Positions 1-6,277 of a stretch of 7,676 bases of DNA are shown here, in pieces (position 1 is the first letter of the stretch; every line of letters starts with the position of its first letter). Both the position numbers and the translations under genes were made by a program. The stretch spans positions 1 to 7,676 of the forward strand of contig JAJRRX010000144.1 in the NCBI GenBank assembly GCA_024279075.1. Reading direction: 5' to 3'. The notes below the pieces were generated by a model, which was given only the letters and a program-made list of their open reading frames with translations, searched no databases and had not been told where the DNA came from. Source of the stretch: Alphaproteobacteria bacterium (GTDB lineage Bacteria; Pseudomonadota; Alphaproteobacteria; Rhodobacterales; Rhodobacteraceae).

Positions 1-66
1 ACGCACCAGTGGGCGCAACGCGCTGACTGGTGGCGATCCTCTAACAACGAGGACCGGAAGAGGTAA
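1..66 (+). CDS. possible 3' end of an upstream gene (partial)
   Basis: The first reading frame is open from the window edge to a TAA at 64-66 and would give a 21-residue C-terminal tail rich in Trp, Arg and Asn (contains QWAQRADWW and ends NEDRKR). A charged, Trp-containing tail is protein-like, but another frame is also open to about position 82, so the call is weak. A 6-bp inverted repeat (55-60 with 69-74) brackets the stop codon, as some terminators do, but no T-run follows. The product cannot be identified from so short a piece. Confidence 0.3.
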   Translation, partial: THQWAQRADWWRSSNNEDRKR

Positions 67-204
67 AGCTTCCGTAAGTTAGGGGCGGTTTAGGGGAAAG
101 GGCTAGAATCGTCAAGAGGGGGGCTTCTAACTTTGGTTTATACGGGGGGTTCTGGGTCAAATGTGCTATTGGGGGCGCGGGTTTAATGCTCTAGAAAGGC
201 CGCA
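67..204. other. G-rich leader upstream of the cytochrome operon
   Basis: This non-coding stretch must carry the control signals for the cytochrome operon. The plus strand has G-runs at 82-85, 93-96, 100-102, 118-123, 144-149, 154-156 and 171-175, and TTAGGGG occurs twice, 11 bases apart (79-85 and 90-96). I could not find a convincing sigma-70 promoter, nor an FNR-type dyad. A weak TTGGTT at 133-138 has no good -10 partner. A ribosome binding site (GAAAGG, 194-199) lies 5 bases before the ATG at 205. Confidence 0.4.
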
Positions 205-1365
205 ATGAAACAATACGCTATTAGAAATACGATTCGACTCATGACTGACACACACACAGCCACTATCCCAGTTTGGGACAAATTCATCCGCGCCTTTCAC
301 TGGGCGCTGGTGCTGGGTGTGAGCGTGGCGGCAGTAACCGGATTTTTGTTAAGGCCCACATGGATAAATGTCCATGTTTGGGCAGGGGTGACAGCGGCGG
401 TACTTTTACTGGCTCGGGTGCTCTGGGGCATTTGGGGCAGTAAAAATGCGCGATTTTCCGGTTTTGTTAAGGGCCCGCGTGAGGTGATGGCCCATATTAC
501 GGAGCTGCGTTCAGGCAAGGCGGCGCGGCATTTAGGGCATAACCCTTTGGGCGCGCTGATGATTATCGCGTTGCTTGGCACTGTATTGTTGCTGTCGCTT
601 ACGGGCTTGGCAGGGCTTGGCGGGGTGTTCAAAGCCGGCCCACTTGGCTTTGCCACTCCTTATAGCCTTGGGGGTTTCACCCTTTCTGTCCACGAGATTC
701 TGGCCATTTTCCTATTGGTGCTTGTGGGGCTTCATATTGCGGGGGCTGTGTTTGAAGGTATGCGCACCAAGGAGAACTTGGTAAAATCAATGGTGACCGG
801 TGAAAAAGAAATGCGTAAAGGCGACCACGACGTGCCTGACGTTTCTAGCAAGCCAATATGGGCATCCTTGATTTTTGGCCTCCTGCTGGCGGCGCTGGTT
901 TGGGGCGGGATTTTTCTGTCAAGCAAGCCACCATTCGGGGTGCCTGTTGGCCCGCCCAATGCCACCTATGCCGATGAGTGTTCAGCCTGCCACATGGCCT
1001 ATGCGCCAAGTTTACTGCCAGCCAAAAACTGGGGTACGATGATGGCACAGCTTGGCGACCATTTCGGAGAAGATGCTAGCCTTAGCCAAGCCGATACCGA
1101 TGAAATTACCACATGGTTGTTTGAAAATGCCTCGGATTCTATCGACACAAAGCCAGCGCATGTGTTTTCTCGCACTAACCCCGCCTTTCCGCTGGCCATT
1201 ACCGAAACGCCGTTTTGGAAAAACACCCACCGGACAATCCCTGATGAGGTGTTTACCCGCCCGCCGATTTACGACAACGGAAACTGCGCCGCCTGCCATA
1301 GCGACGCCGACTCCGCTGCCTTTTACCCTGCCAATATTTCTATTCCCAAGGAGACAAGCCCATGA
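205..1365 (+). CDS. cytochrome b561 fused to a C-terminal diheme cytochrome c (DHC-like) domain
   Basis: This is probably a quinol-oxidising membrane cytochrome that passes electrons to periplasmic c-type hemes. Residues about 22-240 form a b561-type domain with membrane segments near 33-50, 57-75, 115-139, 160-183 and 218-238. Candidate heme b ligands are His32, His57, His163 and His177. After the last helix, residues 255-386 carry two heme c sites, CSACH (259-263) and CAACH (361-365); His286 in GDHFGED and His342 are likely sixth ligands. This tail closely resembles the free DHC two genes downstream (shared CHMAYAP and DHFGEDASL). The stop overlaps the next ATG by four bases, so the genes are translationally coupled. 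The start is uncertain: the ATG at 205 has a GAAAGG site 5 bases upstream, while the ATG at 241 (MTDTHTATIPVWDKF) looks more like a family N-terminus but has no clear ribosome binding site. A related reading would be a NapC/hydrogenase-type cytochrome b, but the SHP context favours the DHC system. Confidence 0.88.
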   Translation: MKQYAIRNTIRLMTDTHTATIPVWDKFIRAFHWALVLGVSVAAVTGFLLRPTWINVHVWAGVTAAVLLLARVLWGIWGSKNARFSGFVKGPREVMAHITELRSGKAARHLGHNPLGALMIIALLGTVLLLSLTGLAGLGGVFKAGPLGFATPYSLGGFTLSVHEILAIFLLVLVGLHIAGAVFEGMRTKENLVKSMVTGEKEMRKGDHDVPDVSSKPIWASLIFGLLLAALVWGGIFLSSKPPFGVPVGPPNATYADECSACHMAYAPSLLPAKNWGTMMAQLGDHFGEDASLSQADTDEITTWLFENASDSIDTKPAHVFSRTNPAFPLAITETPFWKNTHRTIPDEVFTRPPIYDNGNCAACHSDADSAAFYPANISIPKETSP

Positions 1366-1763
1366 AGACCAAACTTATCATAACAACAGGTGCCGCGTTG
1401 CTATTTGCAGCGGGCGTGCTGGCCAACGCACAACGGGACGCGATTGTTGCCAGCCTTGCCAGCCAAGCCGGCGTATCCAGCTTTAACGCAGATGCGGGCC
1501 GCGCTATGTTTCTTGGCAATTTTACTGGCGGCAAAGAGGCAACGCCCTCTTGCACGTCTTGCCACACCAATAACCCGCAGGCGCAAGGGCGCACGCGGGT
1601 TGGCAAAGTGATCGAACCGATGGCGGTTTCGCGCAATCCCGAGCGCTTTACCGACCCAGAAAAGGTTGAAAAATGGTTTCGCCGCAACTGCACTTCGGTG
1701 CTCGGGCGCGAATGCACGGCCGAAGAGAAGGGCAATTTCTTGGCCTTCATGATCAGCCAATAA
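1362..1763 (+). CDS. shp: SHP-type (sphaeroides heme protein) monoheme cytochrome c
   Basis: This is a periplasmic class I-like cytochrome c able, in the characterised family, to bind O2, NO and CO after reduction. A signal peptide covers residues 1-23 (cleavage after ANA). One heme site, CTSCH, lies at 64-68. Asn109 sits 41 residues after the heme His68, the same spacing as from the heme histidine to the unusual Asn88 ligand that I recall for Rhodobacter sphaeroides SHP. Cys110 and Cys118 flank it in NCTSVLGREC and match the disulfide loop of SHP. At 133 residues with signal peptide, the length fits the family. AAGGAG at 1348-1353 lies 8 bases before the ATG, which overlaps the stop of the b561-DHC gene. 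Its neighbours, a DHC and a cytochrome b, are the classic partners, with DHC regarded as its electron donor. The physiological substrate is not known from sequence. Confidence 0.88.
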   Translation: MKTKLIITTGAALLFAAGVLANAQRDAIVASLASQAGVSSFNADAGRAMFLGNFTGGKEATPSCTSCHTNNPQAQGRTRVGKVIEPMAVSRNPERFTDPEKVEKWFRRNCTSVLGRECTAEEKGNFLAFMISQ

Positions 1764-1775
1764 AGGATTTTGGAT

Positions 1776-2222
1776 ATGAAAAAACTAACAACACTCGTCA
1801 GCGCGGCGGCTTTAACCGTTGCCAGCCTGCCCGCCCTCGGGGCCTCACCATGGATGGTGGAAAACAATACCACCAAGTCAGAATGCTCGGATTGCCACAT
1901 GGCCTATGCGCCGGGCTTCCTGCCCGAGCGCTCATGGCTGGCAATTATGAATAACCTGAGCGACCATTTTGGCGAAGATGCCAGCCTTGGCGATGCCGCG
2001 CGGCAAGAAATCAGCAACTATCTGGTGGCGGTGGCCCCGAAAGAACTCAGGGGCGTGTCTTCCATCGCGGTGCCGCTGCGGATCACTGACTTGCGTTGGT
2101 TCCGTGGCGAGCACGGCTCTCGCCTGCGCAACCGCGCGGAAAACAACCCCAATATCGGCACCATGTCCAACTGCACCGGCTGCCATCGCGGGGCCGAGCG
2201 CGGCTTTTTTGACGACGATTAA
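1776..2222 (+). CDS. periplasmic diheme cytochrome c (DHC), electron partner of SHP
   Basis: This 148-residue exported diheme cytochrome c probably carries electrons from the membrane cytochrome b to SHP. The N-terminus is a signal peptide with probable cleavage around residue 22. Heme motifs are CSDCH (37-41) and CTGCH (133-137); His64 (SDHFGED) and His113 (EHG) are placed to give bis-histidine ligation. The ATG at 1776 is chosen because AGGA at 1764-1767 lies 8 bases upstream; an in-frame TTG at 1770 would add only two residues. The gap from the shp stop is 12 bases. The protein is strongly similar to the C-terminal tail of the fused b561 protein in the same operon, so the operon encodes two DHC-like modules. 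It ends at 2222, sharing a TTAA with the stop of the opposing gene. Confidence 0.88.
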   Translation: MKKLTTLVSAAALTVASLPALGASPWMVENNTTKSECSDCHMAYAPGFLPERSWLAIMNNLSDHFGEDASLGDAARQEISNYLVAVAPKELRGVSSIAVPLRITDLRWFRGEHGSRLRNRAENNPNIGTMSNCTGCHRGAERGFFDDD

Positions 2223-2572
2223 GGCAGGGTGATGCTGTGGGTGGCTGCCGTCCAGCCATCTACATTATCGCGTGCGCGGATAACAACCTCGGTGACCCCG
2301 TCAGGGATCACCACCCCCCCGAGCGAGCGGGTAAACGGCTGCTCGTTTACATGCGGATGCACCAACACGCGCATCCCGAGGCTTCTGCCATCAGGGGCCA
2401 GCACTTCCCAGCCATCGGCGTAATGGTCCCAGCCGCTATCGGCGTGGAGCAGGGTTACGTCAAACCGCCACGCGCCCCCGTTCTGGCTGGCCTGCACGTT
2501 CACGATCTCCACATCACTTGCCAGTGACGCCGTGGCGGTAAGGGTTGCAATCAGGGTGATAAGTGTTTTCAT
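2219..2572 (-). CDS. small exported protein of unknown function
   Basis: This 117-residue protein has a Sec signal peptide (about residues 1-18, ending SLA). The mature part has no cysteine and looks like an all-beta fold, with alternating hydrophobic residues, GWDHYADGW at 47-55 and HPHVNEQPFTRSL at 72-84. Several histidines (43, 50, 72, 74) could suggest metal contact, but that is only inference. I recall similar hypothetical proteins in alphaproteobacteria; no function is known to me. A full AGGAGG ribosome binding site lies 5 bases before the start on the minus strand (plus coordinates 2578-2583). The gene converges on DHC, sharing TTAA at the stops, and diverges from selO with only 46 bases between the start codons, so each promoter must overlap the other gene or leader. 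Confidence 0.82.
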   Translation of the reverse strand: MKTLITLIATLTATASLASDVEIVNVQASQNGGAWRFDVTLLHADSGWDHYADGWEVLAPDGRSLGMRVLVHPHVNEQPFTRSLGGVVIPDGVTEVVIRARDNVDGWTAATHSITLP

Positions 2573-2618
2573 AAAGGCCTCCTAGCGCCACGTTGCGCCC
2601 AAACCATTGAGGCTTCAA

Positions 2619-3995
2619 GTGACAATCCCCTTTGATAACAGCTTTGTTAACCTGCCCAAGAGCTTCTACATGCACCAAGACCCGCTGCCCGTGGCCGCGC
2701 CTGCGCTGGTGAAGTTCAACCACGGGCTGGCGGCAGAGATCGGCGTCTCGTCGGAAGACTTTCCGGTGGAGGTGCTGGCGGGCAACGCCGTGCCCGAAGG
2801 CGCCGCCCCCTTGGCCGCCGCCTATGCCGGCCACCAGTTCGGCGGGTTTTCCCCCCAGCTCGGCGATGGCCGCGCAGTGCTATTGGGGGAGGTGATTGGG
2901 CCAGATGGCACACGGCGAGACATCCAGCTCAAAGGCGCAGGCCGCACCTATTTCTCACGCGGTGGCGATGGACGCGCCGCCATTGGGCCGGTGTTGCGGG
3001 AATACCTTGTGAGCGAAGCCATGCACGCGCTCGGCGTGCCGACCACACGGGCTTTGGCGGCGGTAACAACCGGCGAGCCGGTGCAGCGCGAAACGCCTTT
3101 GTCGGGGGCGGTGCTGGCGCGCGTGGCGCAAAGCCACCTGCGGGTAGGCAGCTTCCAGTTCCACTACGCCCGCCAAGACAAAGCGGCGCTAGAGGCGCTG
3201 GCCGAATACGCCCGCGCGCGGCATTACCCCGAGGCCGAAGGGCCGCTGGGCCTGCTTGATGCGGTGGTCTCTGCCCAAGCCAAACTCATTGCCAAATGGA
3301 TGGGCCTCGGCTTCATCCATGGCGTCATGAACACCGACAATGTTGCGATTTCCGGCGAAACCATTGATTACGGCCCCTGCGCCTTCATGGATACCTACCA
3401 CCCCGAAACCGTGTTCAGCTCGATTGACCGTAAAGGCCGCTACGCCTATGCCAACCAACCCAAAATCGCCCTGTGGAACCTCTCGCAACTGGCGCAAACC
3501 TTGGTACCGCTGGTCGGCGAGGTCGCCCCGCTCGAAGCCAGCCTTAACCGTTTTGGCGATATCTACGCCGCCGAGTTCACCCGCATATTCACCGCCAAGC
3601 TCGGCCTCGCCAAGCCAGACGTGGATTTTATAACCGACACCCTGAAAATGATGGCCAATGAAGGCGTGGATTTTACCCTGTTCTTCAAGCGGCTGGCTTA
3701 CGGGCAAGATATCGAGAGCCTGTTCGAAACCCCGACCACGGCGCAGGATTGGCATGCCAACTGGCAGAAAAAGCACCTCCCCAATGCCGATATGAAAGCC
3801 GCAAACCCCGTCTTCATCCCCCGCAGCCACCGCATAGAAGCCGCCCTAAGCGCCGCAGAGCATGGCGATTTTACTCCGTTTGAAAAGCTGCACGCCATTT
3901 TGGCACGTCCATTTGAAGAGCAGCCCGAGCATGCGGCATTTGAAAACCCACCCACTGAAGAAGAGCGGGTGTTGGCGACTTTTTGCGGCACCTGA
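2619..3995 (+). CDS. selO: protein adenylyltransferase SelO (YdiU/UPF0061 family)
   Basis: SelO is a pseudokinase-fold enzyme that transfers AMP from ATP to Ser, Thr or Tyr hydroxyls of other proteins and is linked to oxidative stress. Key elements are present, numbered from the GTG start: LKGAG with Lys105, Glu128 in LREYLVSEAM, Arg168 and Arg175 (HLRVGSF), HGVMNTDN with Asp240 and Asn241, and DYG with Asp250. Their spacing matches the nucleotide- and metal-binding residues I recall for Pseudomonas SelO. The C-terminus ends FCGT; Cys456 corresponds to the near-terminal cysteine of the family, and Cys254 in DYGPCAF lies near the active site. The 458 residues are slightly fewer than usual (about 480). 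The start is GTG at 2619 (MTIPFDNS), with TTGAGG at 2607-2612 six bases upstream; a TTG at 2607 is less likely. The gene runs convergently into the next gene with 7 bases between the stops. Confidence 0.93.
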   Translation: MTIPFDNSFVNLPKSFYMHQDPLPVAAPALVKFNHGLAAEIGVSSEDFPVEVLAGNAVPEGAAPLAAAYAGHQFGGFSPQLGDGRAVLLGEVIGPDGTRRDIQLKGAGRTYFSRGGDGRAAIGPVLREYLVSEAMHALGVPTTRALAAVTTGEPVQRETPLSGAVLARVAQSHLRVGSFQFHYARQDKAALEALAEYARARHYPEAEGPLGLLDAVVSAQAKLIAKWMGLGFIHGVMNTDNVAISGETIDYGPCAFMDTYHPETVFSSIDRKGRYAYANQPKIALWNLSQLAQTLVPLVGEVAPLEASLNRFGDIYAAEFTRIFTAKLGLAKPDVDFITDTLKMMANEGVDFTLFFKRLAYGQDIESLFETPTTAQDWHANWQKKHLPNADMKAANPVFIPRSHRIEAALSAAEHGDFTPFEKLHAILARPFEEQPEHAAFENPPTEEERVLATFCGT

Positions 3996-4002
3996 GTGAA
4001 AA

Positions 4003-4443
4003 CTAGCCTTCTGGCGCGCAGGACGGGCTGTTATATAGCGTCATAAGAGGGTCCATCTCCTCGCCGCTATTATAGCTAATCGCCATGCCGGGCGATAGAT
4101 CAAAATAAGGCGTCGCCTCGGCCTGTTTGCGGAAATACATAGTGATTTCTGGCAGGTCTTGCCGCGAAATATCGCAGCGAATGGCCGCCGCCCCGAGCGC
4201 AGAAAATTTGGCAATACAGCCGTCTTCACTTTCCCCCTCAACACTGCGCGCCATGGTTTGCCCCAGCACCGGCACCAAGTAATCTTGGGTAAACGGTTTG
4301 CAGGATTCGAGCGCATTGGCAAAAGTTGCCAGCTCTCGTTTAACCCGAAAACCGGAGAAAGCGCCAACAGAATAGAAAAAGACCAGCGCCAACAGAGCGA
4401 TGACAACAGGTATGCCGATTAGCATGCGTTTTTTGCGAAACAT
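4003..4443 (-). CDS. small membrane-anchored protein of unknown function
   Basis: This 146-residue protein begins with MFRKKRM followed by one membrane segment (about residues 8-26). The remaining 120 residues should face the periplasm and contain four cysteines (48, 76, 90, 142), enough for two disulfides. I do not recognise the family. The start at 4443 is chosen because AAGGAG lies 6 bases upstream on the minus strand (plus 4450-4455) and because the promoter read at 4472-4500 places the RNA start near 4465. That excludes an in-frame ATG at 4482, which would add 13 residues and be upstream of the transcript. The gene is convergent with selO (7-base gap) and divergent from asd. Confidence 0.75.
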   Translation of the reverse strand: MFRKKRMLIGIPVVIALLALVFFYSVGAFSGFRVKRELATFANALESCKPFTQDYLVPVLGQTMARSVEGESEDGCIAKFSALGAAAIRCDISRQDLPEITMYFRKQAEATPYFDLSPGMAISYNSGEEMDPLMTLYNSPSCAPEG

Positions 4444-4471
4444 CGGACACTCCTTGCGCAATGGAGCTTGG

Positions 4472-4500
4472 ATAATACACAAAATATCGTTATTTGTCCA
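4472..4500 (-). promoter_or_regulatory. sigma-70-type promoter for the minus-strand gene at 4003-4443
   Basis: Read on the minus strand, TGGACA (plus 4495-4500) and TATTAT (plus 4472-4477) are separated by exactly 17 bases. Each matches five of six consensus bases. The predicted RNA start near 4465 leaves a leader of about 22 bases with the ribosome binding site. Confidence 0.6.
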
Positions 4501-4526
4501 ATTTGCGTGGCGCTTAACGGGGCGCA

Positions 4527-4580
4527 GGGGCCAAACCCCCTTTCCTTCCAGCCCCCAAAAGGCTAAGCAGCCCTTGCTTA
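4527..4580 (+). promoter_or_regulatory. asd 5' leader with two small stem-loops
   Basis: Between the divergent promoter and asd lie GGGG (4527-4530) paired with CCCC (4536-4539) across a 5-base loop, and TAAGCA (4564-4569) paired with TGCTTA (4575-4580) across 5 bases. The second hairpin ends 10 bases before the GGAGAG ribosome binding site of asd (4591-4596). They may be leader structures or chance; no leader peptide or known riboswitch is visible. I found no convincing promoter for asd here. Confidence 0.3.
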
Positions 4581-4601
4581 ACCCCCAATTGGAGAGATCA
4601 C

Positions 4602-5624
4602 ATGGGTTACCGAATTGTTGTTGTTGGGGCCACTGGAAATGTGGGCCGCGAAATGCTTAAAATTCTGGAAGAACGCGAGTTCCCGATCGACGAAATTGCC
4701 GTGCTGGCAAGCCGTCGCTCATTGGGTACGGAATGCTCTTTTGGCGAGCGCACGCTGAAAACCGACGATCTGGACACCTTTGATTTTACCGGCTGGGATA
4801 TGGCGCTGTTTGCCATCGGCTCTGAGGCCACCGCAAAATACGCGCCGATCGCGGCCAAGGCGGGCTGTGTGGTGATCGATAACTCGTCGCTCTACCGCTA
4901 CCACCCCGATATTCCGCTGATCGTGCCCGAGGTAAACCCCGACGACATCGGCATGTATAAAAACAAAAACATCATCGCCAACCCCAATTGCTCGACCGCG
5001 CAAATGGTTGTGGCCCTAAAGCCGCTGCATGACCGCGCCAACATCAAGCGGGTGGTGGTCAGCACCTACCAGTCGGTTTCCGGTGGTGGCACAGCCGCGA
5101 TGGATGAGCTTTGGATGCAAACCAAGGGCATGTATGTGCCGGGCCAAGAGCGTGCGGCCAAGATCTTCACCAAGCAGATCGCCTTCAACGTGATCCCGCA
5201 TATTGATAGCTTCATGGATAGTGGCGAAACCCGCGAAGAATGGAAAATGGTCGCCGAGACCAAAAAGATCATTGATCCGGCGATCAAGGTGACAGCCACT
5301 TGCGTGCGGGTTCCGGTGTTTGTCGGCCACTCCGAAGCGGTGAATATCGAGTTTGAGGAGTTCTTGGACGAGGATGAAGCGCGGGATATTCTGCGTGAAG
5401 CCCCGGGGATTCTGGTGGTCGATAAGCGCGAAGATGGCGGCTATACTACGCCGGTGGAATGTGTTGGTGAATACGCCACTTTTGTGAGCCGCATTCGGCA
5501 GGACCCAACGGTTGAAAACGGCCTGAACCTGTGGTGCGTGTCTGACAACCTGCGCAAAGGCGCGGCCCTAAACGCTGTGCAAATCGCCGAGCTACTCGGG
5601 CGGCGGGTGCTGAAGAAGGGCTGA
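4602..5624 (+). CDS. asd: aspartate-semialdehyde dehydrogenase
   Basis: This cytoplasmic enzyme makes L-aspartate 4-semialdehyde from aspartyl phosphate with NADPH, the branch point to lysine/diaminopimelate, threonine and methionine. The N-terminal Rossmann motif VVGATGNVG is at residues 7-15. The catalytic cysteine is Cys130 in NPNCST, followed by Gln157 in STYQSVSGGG. The substrate and acid-base residues Arg236 and His243 lie in VRVPVFVGHSEAVN. The length of 340 residues is normal for the family and the sequence is intact. GGAGAG at 4591-4596 lies 5 bases before the ATG. The gene stands alone, with a divergent gene before it and a strong terminator 21 bases after it, so it is probably a single-gene transcript. 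Confidence 0.97.
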   Translation: MGYRIVVVGATGNVGREMLKILEEREFPIDEIAVLASRRSLGTECSFGERTLKTDDLDTFDFTGWDMALFAIGSEATAKYAPIAAKAGCVVIDNSSLYRYHPDIPLIVPEVNPDDIGMYKNKNIIANPNCSTAQMVVALKPLHDRANIKRVVVSTYQSVSGGGTAAMDELWMQTKGMYVPGQERAAKIFTKQIAFNVIPHIDSFMDSGETREEWKMVAETKKIIDPAIKVTATCVRVPVFVGHSEAVNIEFEEFLDEDEARDILREAPGILVVDKREDGGYTTPVECVGEYATFVSRIRQDPTVENGLNLWCVSDNLRKGAALNAVQIAELLGRRVLKKG

Positions 5625-5645
5625 TTCGCCTAATTGATGGATTTT

Positions 5646-5675
5646 ATGCGCGCGATTTTCGCGCGCATTTTTTTT
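5646..5675 (+). terminator. intrinsic terminator of asd
   Basis: A perfect 9-bp GC-rich stem (ATGCGCGCG at 5646-5654 with its complement at 5660-5668) closes a 5-base ATTTT loop and runs into eight consecutive T (5668-5675). It lies just after the asd stop. Confidence 0.93.
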
Positions 5676-5869
5676 GAGTTGTTTTCAGTTAGAATCAGAG
5701 CATTATTGGCCAAATTAAGATCTACACTGTAGCTAAGCGCCTAAAAATCCTACCTAAATCTAAACATCTGAATGTGCGGCGTTTTATTGGAGTTATCCCC
5801 GTTATCCCCGCAATTCACAGGCGCACTACTCCCGCAACTATGCTATATGTAGTGTAGGAGGGATCAATT

Positions 5870-5881
5870 GTGAGAATATAA
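5870..5881 (+). other. three-codon mini reading frame behind a perfect ribosome binding site
   Basis: AGGAGGG (5856-5862) is ideally spaced (7 bases) before GTG AGA ATA TAA. After this stop the same frame stays open from 5882 to 6448. It could be a regulatory upstream frame, the remnant of a gene broken by a nonsense mutation, or chance. No recognisable protein follows. Confidence 0.3.
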
Positions 5882-5884
5882 CGC

Positions 5885-5921
5885 GGCCTTCATCTCGGTG
5901 ACTATTCCGTTCCTGAGGGCC
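5885..5921 (+). repeat. inverted repeat / RNA stem-loop
   Basis: GGCCTTCA (5885-5892) pairs with TGAGGGCC (5914-5921) over all eight positions as RNA, with one G-U pair, around a 21-base loop. It lies directly after the mini reading frame and before a second hairpin, so it may be part of a structured leader. Confidence 0.4.
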
Positions 5922-5930
5922 TTAAACGAA

Positions 5931-5960
5931 AAGACCAGACCGTTTCAGCGATCTGGCCTT
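5931..5960 (-). terminator. stem-loop, possible minus-strand terminator
   Basis: AAGACCAGA (5931-5939) pairs with TCTGGCCTT (5952-5960) with one mismatch on the plus strand; inner CG pairs (5941-5942 with 5949-5950) extend it. Read on the minus strand, the stem gains a G-T pair at the mismatch and ends in a T-rich TCTTTTCGTTT, as an intrinsic terminator would. No minus-strand gene that would use it is evident, so it may end an antisense or small RNA or be part of a plus-strand leader. Confidence 0.4.
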
Positions 5961-6081
5961 CCGAAATAGATAGTCAATATCGGGGCGACAAGCACCGCGA
6001 AATTTCCTTCCTTAACACGAGGATTCTCGCACAACTTGCCGGCCCTTTCAACTCATTTTTGATAGGAGAGGAGGTGCGGGG

Positions 6082-6222
6082 ATGCAAAATACAGCCCTCC
6101 CGCCAGCGCCGATCGGCAAGAAGTATGTGTTTCGAGACTGGAAGCACTGCCCTTGGACTGGTCAAAAGCTTTACGCGAAAGCGTTTGGCTTTACCGCGTG
6201 GCCAATTTTGGTCGACGTATAA
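6082..6222 (+). CDS. 46-residue small protein, unknown function (first of pair)
   Basis: This short frame has an unusually good ribosome binding site, GAGGAGG (6068-6074), 7 bases before the ATG. The protein has a flexible start rich in Ala and Pro (residues 5-10), then an aromatic, basic core: YVFRDWKHCPWTG (15-27), KLYAKAFGFTAWP (29-41). Trp20, Trp25, Trp40 and the single Cys23 stand out. There is no signal peptide and no real membrane segment. It ends 55 bases before the next small gene, with a perfect hairpin in between, so the two are probably co-transcribed. I do not recognise a named family. It could be a nucleic-acid or protein-binding small protein, which is inference from composition only. 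The strong ribosome binding site and protein-like composition support a real gene despite its size. Confidence 0.6.
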   Translation: MQNTALPPAPIGKKYVFRDWKHCPWTGQKLYAKAFGFTAWPILVDV

Positions 6223-6228
6223 TTTCGC

Positions 6229-6251
6229 GGGGCCGCAAACCTTGCGGCCCC
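6229..6251 (+). repeat. perfect 10-bp hairpin between the two small genes
   Basis: GGGGCCGCAA (6229-6238) and TTGCGGCCCC (6242-6251) form a perfect 10-bp stem with a 3-base ACC loop. No T-run follows, so it is not a normal intrinsic terminator. It may stabilise the upstream RNA, partly attenuate transcription, or set the relative output of the two genes. It ends 15 bases before the next ribosome binding site. Confidence 0.75.
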
Positions 6252-6277
6252 CAACCACCAATTTACAGGAGGCCAGA

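Larger units (their letters stand above)
5676..6081 (+). other. non-coding stretch of about 400 bases before the small-gene pair
   Basis: No convincing gene is seen on either strand. The first half is more AT-rich than the neighbouring genes and contains the dyad CTACA-C-TGTAG (5722-5732), a tandem GTTATCCCC (5792-5800 and 5801-5809), and an imperfect dyad ACTATGCTATATGTAGT (5837-5853) that includes a possible extended -10 (TGC before TATATG, 5841-5849). AGGAGGG at 5856-5862 is followed by a three-codon frame. Two stem-loops occupy 5885-5960. From 5961 to 6060 I see nothing specific. The most likely role is the control region of the two small genes, possibly including a structured RNA. Confidence 0.45.

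Noticed and set aside
3189..3830. A 213-residue open frame opposite selO
   Set aside because: It is the complement of a well-supported selO region; high GC coding DNA commonly leaves long antisense frames.
5792..5809. Tandem GTTATCCCC as DnaA boxes or a replication origin
   Set aside because: It differs from the DnaA consensus (TTATCCACA) at key positions, has only two copies and no origin-type AT-rich repeats or replication gene nearby.
5772..5852. A 26-codon frame beginning ATG at 5772
   Set aside because: There is no ribosome binding site before it and it runs through the tandem GTTATCCCC repeat and dyad; it looks like chance.
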